Below are positions 1 through 6,493 of a stretch of 24,333 nt of DNA, piece by piece (position 1 is the stretch's first letter; every line of letters starts with the position of its first letter). A program made the translations under genes and the position numbers. Under the pieces are notes generated by a model. It was not told the origin of the DNA and did no database searches. It saw only the letters and a list, made by a program, of their open reading frames with translations. The stretch comes from Chloroflexota bacterium (GTDB lineage: Bacteria; Chloroflexota; Dehalococcoidia; SAR202; GCA-002694895), in NCBI GenBank assembly GCA_002715665.1, contig PAZO01000022.1, forward strand, positions 1 through 24,333, written 5' to 3'.

Positions 1-306
1 ATCACCAGGAATTCCAATTACTCTTTTGATAAATTTACGTTCGGGATTATTAGGATAATTAAATACAACAACATCACCTCTTTTAGGATTAAAAGGTTTA
101 ATATACTCATCAGAATTCGGGTTTTTTAAATATGAAAATTTTAATAGAAGCAATCTATCACCTTGATTGTAATTTGGAACCATGCTATCTCCAACAACTT
201 CGTAATTTTGAAGTGTTAAATTTAACAAAATAAAAAACAAAATTCCTAATAACAAACTTTCAGAAAGTTCGTTTATTCCTTTCCACATTTTATAAAAATA
301 TTTCAT
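1..306 (-). CDS. lepB: Signal peptidase I, N-terminal part (runs off left edge)
   Basis: Serine/lysine-dyad membrane peptidase (family S26) that removes signal peptides of exported proteins. The reverse strand is open from an ATG at 304-306 to the window edge, giving 102 codons with the 3' end missing. After a short basic N-terminus comes one hydrophobic segment (about residues 18-32, rich in Leu/Ile/Phe). Then comes the catalytic-serine box GDSMVP (Ser about residue 41). The general-base box KRVIGIPGD lies at the very edge and contains the catalytic Lys. Both catalytic boxes are intact, so the identification is secure although the C-terminal boxes are not visible. It is transcribed divergently from the SIMPL lipoprotein gene across an 86-bp gap. 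A second in-frame ATG at 286-288 is possible, but neither start has an obvious Shine-Dalgarno sequence. Confidence 0.93.
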   Translation of the reverse strand, partial: MKYFYKMWKGINELSESLLLGILFFILLNLTLQNYEVVGDSMVPNYNQGDRLLLLKFSYLKNPNSDEYIKPFNPKRGDVVVFNYPNNPERKFIKRVIGIPGD

Positions 307-392
307 AGACTTTATTTTGTTATAAATACTTATTATTATTTTAGTATTATTTATGTAAACTATAATTAATTGTTTAAGATTAATATAATATT
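307..392. promoter_or_regulatory. Divergent intergenic region, lepB / SIMPL gene
   Basis: An 86-bp, almost purely A/T gap between divergent genes, which must hold promoters for both. On the plus strand there is an extended -10-like TGTTATAAA at 318-326, and TATAAT boxes at 361-366 and 384-389. The last lies so close to the ATG at 393 that it would give a leaderless or near-leaderless transcript. None has a convincing -35, and in sequence this AT-rich -10 matches arise by chance. No operator palindrome or riboswitch was seen. Confidence 0.4.
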
Positions 393-1223
393 ATGAAATT
401 GTTATCAAAATATATAGTCACAGTACCAATTATATTATTTTTAATTTCCTGTGGTGCTGATGAAATAAGTAACTCACAGGAGAATCAAAATAATACCCCT
501 GTAAATGCAAAGGTTTATCAAGATTCAGATATAACTAAAAGTATGTCACCCCAAAATAGCACTATTATTTCTAGTTCACAAAACGGAATAACTGTTTCAG
601 GATCTTCATCAGTAATGGTGGAAGCCGATTTAGTTGAAATTAACTTGGGAATTGAAGCAACAAATTTAAGTGTATCTAAAGCTGTAGAAGAAGTGTCTGG
701 TGCTAATCAAATATTACTAAACGTATTGGATAAAAATAAAATAATAGAAAAAGAAATAGTAACTACTAGATATACTATTTCTCCTCAATACCAATATAGC
801 CAAGGAAAGTCAAAGTTAACAGGCTATAAAGTCACTCACAACACAAAATTTAAATATAGAGATTTGGAAAATGTGGGTTCACTAATAGATCAGTTGTCAA
901 CCGGTCCAAATTCAGTTGGAAATAATTTAAGAGTAAACAGCATAAACTTTTCAATCGAAAACCCTACAAAATATGAAAACGAATTAAGAAAAAATGCTGT
1001 AAATAATGCTATACAAAAAGCTCAAAGATTAGCTGATTACGCAGGAGTTTCTCTTGGATCGCCTTTCTATATATCTGAACACTCCCCTACTAATTTTACG
1101 CAACCTTTACCTGAATCAGATATGATGATGACAAAAATGGCTTACGCAGCTCCCTCTACAGAAATAAATTCCGGTCAATTAACTATTACGTTTAATGTAA
1201 ATATGGGGTTTAGTATTAAATAA
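393..1223 (+). CDS. SIMPL-domain (DUF541/YggE-like) lipoprotein
   Basis: Predicted lipoprotein of 276 aa. The N-terminus has a basic start, a hydrophobic stretch and a lipobox LISC with the lipidated Cys at residue 20. A Ser/Asn/Gln-rich linker (about 21-63) follows, then a SIMPL domain from about 64 to the end. The domain opens with GITVSGSSSVMVEADLVEI and includes the typical middle Tyr-rich strand and the helix AVNNAIQKAQRLADYAGV. SIMPL proteins (E. coli YggE, B. subtilis BP26-like relatives) are periplasmic or surface proteins, often linked to oxidative stress, with no defined enzymatic activity. The gene lies only 17 bp before dcd, so it probably heads that transcript, but a functional link with nucleotide or flavin metabolism is not evident. 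Family call is confident; the cellular role is unknown. Confidence 0.85.
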   Translation: MKLLSKYIVTVPIILFLISCGADEISNSQENQNNTPVNAKVYQDSDITKSMSPQNSTIISSSQNGITVSGSSSVMVEADLVEINLGIEATNLSVSKAVEEVSGANQILLNVLDKNKIIEKEIVTTRYTISPQYQYSQGKSKLTGYKVTHNTKFKYRDLENVGSLIDQLSTGPNSVGNNLRVNSINFSIENPTKYENELRKNAVNNAIQKAQRLADYAGVSLGSPFYISEHSPTNFTQPLPESDMMMTKMAYAAPSTEINSGQLTITFNVNMGFSIK

Positions 1224-1228
1224 TTATT

Positions 1229-1232
1229 GGAG
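1229..1232 (+). promoter_or_regulatory. Shine-Dalgarno site of dcd
   Basis: GGAG lies 8 nt before the ATG at 1241, within a 17-bp gap after the SIMPL gene. It is one of the clearer ribosome-binding sites in the left half and supports the ATG at 1241 as the dcd start. Confidence 0.6.
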
Positions 1233-1240
1233 TATAAAAA

Positions 1241-1807
1241 ATGGTTTTAAGTGATAAAAGTATAAAAGAAGAATTAAAAAATAAAAATATTGTTATTAAA
1301 CCCTTAGGAGAAAATGCAATACAACCTGCTAGTGTTGATGTAAGATTAGATGAGAATATTTTAGTTTTTAGAAACACAGACATTCCGTATATTGATGTTA
1401 AAAATATTTCTCAGGACCTAACATCTCTTGTGAAAATTAATGACAAAGATCCTTTCATATTACATCCCAATCAATTTGTTCTAGGAAGTACATTAGAATA
1501 TGTAGAAATCCCAACAAATTTAGTTTCACGGCTAGAAGGAAAAAGTTCTTTAGGTAGAGTTGGCTTATTAATTCATTCTACCGCAGGTTATATAGATCCC
1601 GGATTTAAAGGAAACATAACATTAGAATTAAGTAATGTTTCAAACTTGCCGATTACGTTATATAAAGGTATGAAAATAGGGCAAATGTCATTTAATAAAC
1701 TAACTACACCAGTAGAAATACCTTATGGCTCAAATAAACTTAACTCTAAATATCAAGGGCAAAGACTTCCTACTGCAAGTTTGTTTCATAAAGATTACAA
1801 CAAATAA
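1241..1807 (+). CDS. dcd: dCTP deaminase, probably bifunctional dCTP deaminase/dUTPase
   Basis: Makes dUTP (or dUMP directly, if bifunctional) from dCTP for thymidylate synthesis. At 188 aa it is full length for the trimeric dUTPase-fold family. Residues matching the E. coli catalytic set are present: Ser102 and Arg106 in GKSSLGRVGL, and Glu129 in GNITLELSN, with the same Ser-to-Glu spacing of 27. The segment HSTAGYIDPGFKG, the following LPITLYKGMKIGQ and the C-terminal PYGS...SKYQGQR closely resemble the bifunctional Mycobacterium tuberculosis enzyme as I recall it. They differ from the E. coli monofunctional form, which has TAHRIDPGW. The bifunctional reading is therefore likely but inferred. 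ribD starts 1 nt after its stop, so it is co-transcribed with the riboflavin genes. Confidence 0.93.
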   Translation: MVLSDKSIKEELKNKNIVIKPLGENAIQPASVDVRLDENILVFRNTDIPYIDVKNISQDLTSLVKINDKDPFILHPNQFVLGSTLEYVEIPTNLVSRLEGKSSLGRVGLLIHSTAGYIDPGFKGNITLELSNVSNLPITLYKGMKIGQMSFNKLTTPVEIPYGSNKLNSKYQGQRLPTASLFHKDYNK

Positions 1808-1808
1808 A

Positions 1809-2882
1809 ATGGATTACATAAAAGAAGTCGCAAACGAATCATTGTTGGCTATGGGAAAATCTTCTCCCAATCCTCCTGTAGGTGCAATAATCGTATCAAG
1901 TCAAAATAAAATAATTGGTAGAGGCCACACTCAAAATATAGGTGGTAATCATGCAGAAATTGAAGCAATTAATAATGCAACTGAAAGCTTAACAAACTCT
2001 ACTTTGTATACAACTTTAGAGCCATGTAACATTACAGGAAACACTCCTCCTTGTACAGAAGCAATTATAAAGAACAAAATTAAACACGTGGTTATCTGTC
2101 AAAAAGATCCAAACCCAAAAATAAACGGAAATGGAATTAAAATACTTAATGAAAATAATGTCACTACAGAAATAGTTGAAAGAATTGAAATTGTTGAATA
2201 CGCATTGGAAGCATACAATCATTTTACAACAACTAAAACTCCTTTCTTTACTCTTAAATTGGCGATGTCTTTAGATGGGAAATTAGCAACCAATTCAGGA
2301 AATTCAAAATGGATTTCTGGAATTCGATCAAGAGAATTAGTTCATAAATACAGATCTGATGTAGATGCAATTGTCACGGGAATTGGCACAGTAATAAAAG
2401 ATAATCCTCAACTGAATGTGAGACTTGAAAATATAAACAAATCAAATCAACCAAAAAAAATAATCTTAGATACAAATGGAAGAATTCCTATTAATTCTCA
2501 ATGTATAGACTCAAACACTATTATAGTTTGTTCTAATATTAATGATAAAATAGAAAATGAATTGTTAAATAAATCAGTAACTATAGAAAAAATTCCTAAG
2601 AATAACTCAGGTAGTTTAGATTTGAAGTATTTAAATGATATATTAATAAAACATAAGCTTATAAATATTTTTGTGGAATGTGGCCCTACTCTTTCTAGTG
2701 AATTAATAAAGCTTAATTTAATACAAAAACTATTAATTTTTATTAGTCCCAAAGTAATTGGCGGTTCAAAATATGTTCCCTTTGCAAATATAAACAGCGA
2801 TGAAATGTCTAAAGTATTTAATTTGAAAAAAATTCAGCAATCAAAGATAGGCGAAGACATTCTTATTAAAGGATGGTTTTAA
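1809..2882 (+). CDS. ribD: Riboflavin biosynthesis deaminase/reductase RibD
   Basis: Bifunctional enzyme for the second and third steps of riboflavin synthesis: deamination of the GTP cyclohydrolase II product, then reduction of the ribosyl side chain. I start it at the ATG at 1809, giving 357 aa beginning MDYIKEVANESLLAMGKSSP, the conserved N-terminus of the family. The same frame is open further upstream to an ATG at 1725, but that would add 28 unrelated residues inside dcd. The deaminase domain (about 1-145) has zinc/catalytic residues His48-Ala-Glu50, Cys73 and Cys82 (EPC...PPC). The reductase domain (about 150-357) begins PFFTLKLAMSLDGKLAT and contains SDVDAIVTGIGTVIKDNP. It is sandwiched tightly between dcd and ribE (single-nucleotide gaps). 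Confidence 0.95.
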   Translation: MDYIKEVANESLLAMGKSSPNPPVGAIIVSSQNKIIGRGHTQNIGGNHAEIEAINNATESLTNSTLYTTLEPCNITGNTPPCTEAIIKNKIKHVVICQKDPNPKINGNGIKILNENNVTTEIVERIEIVEYALEAYNHFTTTKTPFFTLKLAMSLDGKLATNSGNSKWISGIRSRELVHKYRSDVDAIVTGIGTVIKDNPQLNVRLENINKSNQPKKIILDTNGRIPINSQCIDSNTIIVCSNINDKIENELLNKSVTIEKIPKNNSGSLDLKYLNDILIKHKLINIFVECGPTLSSELIKLNLIQKLLIFISPKVIGGSKYVPFANINSDEMSKVFNLKKIQQSKIGEDILIKGWF

Positions 2883-2883
2883 T

Positions 2884-3465
2884 ATGTTTAGTGGAATCGT
2901 TGAGCAAGTAGGTAAAATAATCTCTTTTGAAAATAATATTCTTTTAATTGAAGAACCTAATTTATCAAAAGAATTAAATATTTCTGAAAGTATTGCTATT
3001 AATGGGATATGTTTAACTGTCATAAATAAGCACAACAATTCATTTTCTGTAGAAGTAACTCCTGAAACAATAAAAAGAACCAACTTAAAAGATTTAAATT
3101 TGAATGAAATCGTTAATTTAGAAAAACCGCTAAAATACAATGGTTTAGTTGGAGGTCATTTAGTTCAAGGTCACATTGATTGTGTTGGGGAAATAATTGA
3201 AATAAATTCAGATGCCAATGCTAAAATATTCACTATATCATTTCCAAAAACATACTTCAGATATGTAGTGGAAAAGGGTTATATATCGATAGACGGAATA
3301 AGTCTTACAATAGTAGAATGTGCAGATGATTATCTTACTTTATCGATAATTCCGTATACACTAGAACATACAAATTTGAAAAATAAAAAAATTAACGATT
3401 TAGTCAATCTTGAATTTGACATTACCGGTAAATATTTAGAGAAATTATTAAATACAAAAAAATAA
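2884..3465 (+). CDS. ribE: Riboflavin synthase, alpha subunit
   Basis: Dismutates two 6,7-dimethyl-8-ribityllumazine molecules to riboflavin and the pyrimidinedione, the last step of the pathway. The 193 aa form two tandem lumazine-binding barrels. The first opens with the diagnostic MFSGIVEQVGKI and contains INGICLTV. The second (from about residue 96) begins with GGHLVQGHIDCVGEI and contains ISIDGISLTIV. A C-terminal helix supports trimer formation, as usual for the family. The ATG follows the ribD stop by one nucleotide, and ribBA begins 5 nt downstream. Some nomenclatures call this gene ribC or ribB. Confidence 0.95.
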   Translation: MFSGIVEQVGKIISFENNILLIEEPNLSKELNISESIAINGICLTVINKHNNSFSVEVTPETIKRTNLKDLNLNEIVNLEKPLKYNGLVGGHLVQGHIDCVGEIIEINSDANAKIFTISFPKTYFRYVVEKGYISIDGISLTIVECADDYLTLSIIPYTLEHTNLKNKKINDLVNLEFDITGKYLEKLLNTKK

Positions 3466-3470
3466 TATTA

Positions 3471-4736
3471 ATGCTAAGTAACATTGAAGAAATAATAAAA
3501 GATTTGAAAAACGGGAAAATGATTATTATCGTTGATAATGAAGACAGAGAAAACGAAGGTGATCTAGCTTTTGCGGCTGATAAAGTTACACCTGAAATGA
3601 TAAATTTTATGTCAATTTACGGCAAAGGGTTAATTTGTGTGCCAATGTTAGGAAGTAACCTTGATTCTCTTGACATAACTAGCATGGTTAAAGACAATAC
3701 ATCCTCACACAGTACTGCTTTCACAATATCTGTTGATGCAATTAAAGGGGCTACCACAGGTATATCTGCAGAAGATCGATCAAATACAATAAAAATGCTA
3801 ATTTCTGACACAACTATACCCGAAGATTTGGCAAGACCAGGTCATATTTTCCCATTAAGATATGCTGAAGGTGGAGTTCTTAAAAGAGACGGCCAGACAG
3901 AAAGTATTGTAGATTTATGTATTCTATCTGATTTATATCCTGCAGGAGTAATATGCGAAATCATCAACGAAGACGGCACTATGGCAAGAAGAAGCGATCT
4001 GGAAAAATTTTCAGCTGAACATGACATTAAAATAGTAAGTGTTGAAGATATAATAAAATATCGTAAATCAAAAAACTTATTAAACATCACTCCTGATGAA
4101 CCTAAGGAAACTTTTATAAGAAAAACAGCAGAATATCCTGCTTTGCCAACTTCATTTGGTTCATTTAATATCAAAAATTACAAATCTTATCCTGACGGAT
4201 TGGAGCATGTAGTATTACAAAAAGGGAAATTAAACAAAAACACAAAAACACCTATTGTTAGAGTACATAGTGAGTGTATAACTGGAGAAGTATTTAAAAG
4301 CTCAAGATGTGATTGTGGAGAACAATTAGAAATGTCTCTAAATGAAATTACAAATTCAGAATATGGAATACTAATTTATTTGAGGCAAGAAGGAAGGGGA
4401 ATTGGGTTCTCCAATAAACTTAAAGCATATACACTCCAAGATCAGGGGTTAGACACTGTTGATGCTAACTTGCATTTAGGATACTCAGCTGATCCAAGAA
4501 ATTTTTCAGTTGCATCAGAAATATTAAGAGAGTTAAATGTTTCAAAAATAGATTTAATGACAAATAATCCAAAAAAAATTAAAGAACTTGAATCAGCTGG
4601 GATAGAAATTGAAAAAATAATTCCTATTCAAGCTAAACCAAAGAATGAAAACTTAAAATATTTAAGAACAAAAAAAGATAGAATGGGACATTTGTTAAAT
4701 TTAACTGAATTTAAACAAGCTTCAGAAAAAGACTAA
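3471..4736 (+). CDS. ribBA: RibBA: DHBP synthase / GTP cyclohydrolase II
   Basis: Fusion enzyme (421 aa) feeding both branches of riboflavin synthesis. The N-terminal half makes 3,4-dihydroxy-2-butanone 4-phosphate from ribulose 5-phosphate. The C-terminal half opens GTP to the diaminopyrimidine. The DHBP domain (about 1-200) has NEDRENEGDL and RPGHIFPL (His125), but the usual RxGHTE motif reads RDGQTE, so residue 142 is Gln (CAG at 3894-3896). In characterised enzymes this His is a divalent-metal ligand. The cyclohydrolase domain (about 205-415) is orthodox: zinc cysteines in HSEC and SRCDCG, then LRQEGRGIGFSNKLKAY and DTVDANLHLGY. The Gln may be a lineage variant or may signal a weakened DHBP activity. 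The stop overlaps the ribH start (TAATG). Confidence 0.95.
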   Translation: MLSNIEEIIKDLKNGKMIIIVDNEDRENEGDLAFAADKVTPEMINFMSIYGKGLICVPMLGSNLDSLDITSMVKDNTSSHSTAFTISVDAIKGATTGISAEDRSNTIKMLISDTTIPEDLARPGHIFPLRYAEGGVLKRDGQTESIVDLCILSDLYPAGVICEIINEDGTMARRSDLEKFSAEHDIKIVSVEDIIKYRKSKNLLNITPDEPKETFIRKTAEYPALPTSFGSFNIKNYKSYPDGLEHVVLQKGKLNKNTKTPIVRVHSECITGEVFKSSRCDCGEQLEMSLNEITNSEYGILIYLRQEGRGIGFSNKLKAYTLQDQGLDTVDANLHLGYSADPRNFSVASEILRELNVSKIDLMTNNPKKIKELESAGIEIEKIIPIQAKPKNENLKYLRTKKDRMGHLLNLTEFKQASEKD

Positions 4737-5200
4737 TGAAAACTAATAAAAAAATAGCAATAATCACAAGTAGTTTTAATTCGAATATCACAGTGAATTT
4801 ATATGATGGAGCAATTAACACGCTAATATCTAACGATGTTCCAAGTGAAAATATAAAAAGTATATGGGTTCCTGGTGCATTAGAAATTCCTTATGCATCA
4901 TCAAAACTAGCTAATCAAAATAAAATTGACGGAATAATAGCATTGGGCGCAATTATAAAAGGTGATACTGATCATAATAAACTAGTTGCAGAAAATGCTT
5001 ACAGAGGTTGTATGGATGTAAGCATAAAATCTAATCTCCCTATAACATTAGGTATAATTTCTGCTGATAACATAGAATTAGCTAAATCAAGATCGCATGA
5101 TATAAAAGCTGAAATTACTAATCCCGATATAAAACAACCTGTAAATTACGGTGTAAGTGCAGCAAAAGCATTATTGGATGTATTCAAGCTAGATATATAG
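4736..5200 (+). CDS. ribH: 6,7-dimethyl-8-ribityllumazine synthase
   Basis: Condenses DHBP with the pyrimidinedione to give lumazine, the substrate of RibE. It is 154 aa, normal size for the capsid-forming family. Visible hallmarks are SSFNSNIT near the N-terminus, WVPGALEIPYASSKLA (substrate loop), GAIIKGDTDHNKLVAE with the catalytic His80, and LPITLGIISADNIELAKSR with the phosphate-binding Arg119. The C-terminal stretch after Arg119 departs from the usual KAGNKG-type sequence but keeps the final amphipathic helix. It overlaps ribBA by one base, completing the order ribD-ribE-ribBA-ribH. The gene ends 2 bp from the stop of the convergent neighbour, with no room for a dedicated terminator. 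Confidence 0.94.
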   Translation: MKTNKKIAIITSSFNSNITVNLYDGAINTLISNDVPSENIKSIWVPGALEIPYASSKLANQNKIDGIIALGAIIKGDTDHNKLVAENAYRGCMDVSIKSNLPITLGIISADNIELAKSRSHDIKAEITNPDIKQPVNYGVSAAKALLDVFKLDI

Positions 5201-5202
5201 TT

Positions 5203-6204
5203 TTATTTTGAATAATAAATTTTTGCTAACATGCTTAATGATATAACCATAAAAACACTTAGTAAAAGCCATCCCGTATTCAGGTCTTTTATAAAATTAC
5301 CAGCTCTGTCAAACAAAGAAGGTTTTGGTAAGTTTTTCAAATTTATCGAAATAGTTTTATTTTTTGGTATATCATTAACTTCGATCAAGTTATATTGTAT
5401 ATCATTAACATTTGTTACTTCAGGTGAATAGTCAAAATCATTTAAATAAAGATCAATTGAATTTTCAGATATAATTCGGAGATTATTTAATTCAAATTGT
5501 GTTTTCCTCGTAAAGTTCAATTCAGTTTCAAAATAATTAATTCCATAGGTAAAAAGCAATTGATGCTCTCCTGGATATATGTTTCCTAAAATCCCAAATC
5601 CTTTGTCTATTGTAACAAATTCTACACCAATCAAATCAGAATCAATCAATAGATCAACAAAATTTTCAGGCAGTCCAAATCTTAATATACTCATAGGTTT
5701 TTCTGGATCAGGTTTGTATGTAATATTTGAATCATTATTTATTTTGGCTAATTCTAACACCCATACAGTATTTTCCGATCTGTCAACAGAAGTAAACATT
5801 ATTGTAGATGTTGATATTGATATAGTTTCTGAATCAGAAGAAGATTTGTAAACATTCAATATTATTTCATCTTTAATTTCAGATATTAAACCCAAATCTA
5901 TTCCATACAATACTCCTTCATAAATAGATGACAACCCAATAATTGAGTTAGAAGGATGATTAATGTTATCAAATTGAAATATACCATTCATATCTGAAGT
6001 GGAACTATATTCAAAAATTTCTTCATTAACTGATACATGAAGTATTACTAAATGGTTAGCTAATTGAACGTTATCAGTTCCATTTATTAAAACACCATCA
6101 ATTGCATAAGATTCATCTTCTGAAGCAAAAGATTTACCGATATCAACAAAAGTTAAAAGAGATACAACTGAAAATAAAATTAATATTTTTTTTAAACTAA
6201 ACAT
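5203..6204 (-). CDS. Exported C-terminally anchored protein of the ccm operon, function unknown
   Basis: I do not recognise a named family for the whole protein. I favour the ATG at 6202-6204 (333 aa), which gives a compact signal peptide with a Lys-Lys start, a hydrophobic core and an end near SFAS. An ATG at 6217-6219 would add five residues and a longer overlap with the upstream gene. After the signal peptide, residues about 35-110 (YAIDGVLINGTDNVQLANHL, then DMNGIFQFDNI) resemble a carboxypeptidase-regulatory-like beta-sandwich. The middle is beta-rich without Cys or obvious catalytic motifs. A single C-terminal membrane helix (WLLLSVFMVISLSMLAKIYY) leaves a very short tail, so the bulk should face outside the membrane. 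It is the last gene of the ccmH-ccmF operon, which suggests a role in cytochrome c maturation or apocytochrome handling, by inference only. Confidence 0.8.
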   Translation of the reverse strand: MFSLKKILILFSVVSLLTFVDIGKSFASEDESYAIDGVLINGTDNVQLANHLVILHVSVNEEIFEYSSTSDMNGIFQFDNINHPSNSIIGLSSIYEGVLYGIDLGLISEIKDEIILNVYKSSSDSETISISTSTIMFTSVDRSENTVWVLELAKINNDSNITYKPDPEKPMSILRFGLPENFVDLLIDSDLIGVEFVTIDKGFGILGNIYPGEHQLLFTYGINYFETELNFTRKTQFELNNLRIISENSIDLYLNDFDYSPEVTNVNDIQYNLIEVNDIPKNKTISINLKNLPKPSLFDRAGNFIKDLNTGWLLLSVFMVISLSMLAKIYYSK

Positions 6205-6493
6205 TGGAAATAATATCATCTATTTGGAAATAATTTTTATCAATATATATTTTATCTAAGTTAGATATATTTATCTTAGGAAATATGAGAACAAGTTCAT
6301 TTTTAAATTCATTAAAAGACATTAATCCAGAATTGAAATCGTTAATTAAGGAATATAAATCAGAATTATAATTTGCATTAACAAAGGATTTATATTTTTT
6401 AAATTTATAAAATTTAAAAAATTTGTCATTAAAAGGTGCATATAATAAAAACAATATTAAAAACAATAAAACCAATCCAATTACTGTTACCAT
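6197..6493 (-). CDS. Small membrane protein, CcmI-like
   Basis: A 98-aa protein with one N-terminal membrane helix (about residues 3-19) followed by a basic then acidic soluble tail. The sequence SDLYSLINDFNSGLMSFNEF resembles the 'dLe.D...GKls.eey' helix pair seen after the membrane helix of CcmI/CycH N-terminal regions and similar short proteins next to ccmF in many genomes. CcmI-type proteins present apocytochrome c to the CcmF/CcmH haem ligation complex. It overlaps ccmF by 7 bp and the downstream 338-codon reading frame by at least 8 bp, indicating translational coupling. No TPR domain follows, so it would be a minimal version. The assignment rests on weak similarity plus context. Confidence 0.6.
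   Translation of the reverse strand: MVTVIGLVLLFLILFLLYAPFNDKFFKFYKFKKYKSFVNANYNSDLYSLINDFNSGLMSFNEFKNELVLIFPKINISNLDKIYIDKNYFQIDDIISNV

Noticed and set aside
307..392. FMN riboswitch or other leader RNA upstream of the SIMPL-dcd-rib genes
   Set aside because: No conserved RFN blocks are visible and the gap is only 86 bp of A/T-rich sequence.
1725..1808. Possible 28-codon N-terminal extension of ribD from an ATG at 1725
   Set aside because: It lies inside the conserved C-terminus of dcd and adds residues not found in RibD; the ATG at 1809 gives the family's normal N-terminus.
6205..6219. Upstream ATG giving a five-residue longer exported protein
   Set aside because: It lengthens the overlap with the CcmI-like gene and puts a Phe-Pro-containing stretch before the Lys-Lys of the signal peptide; the ATG at 6204 is neater, although not proven.
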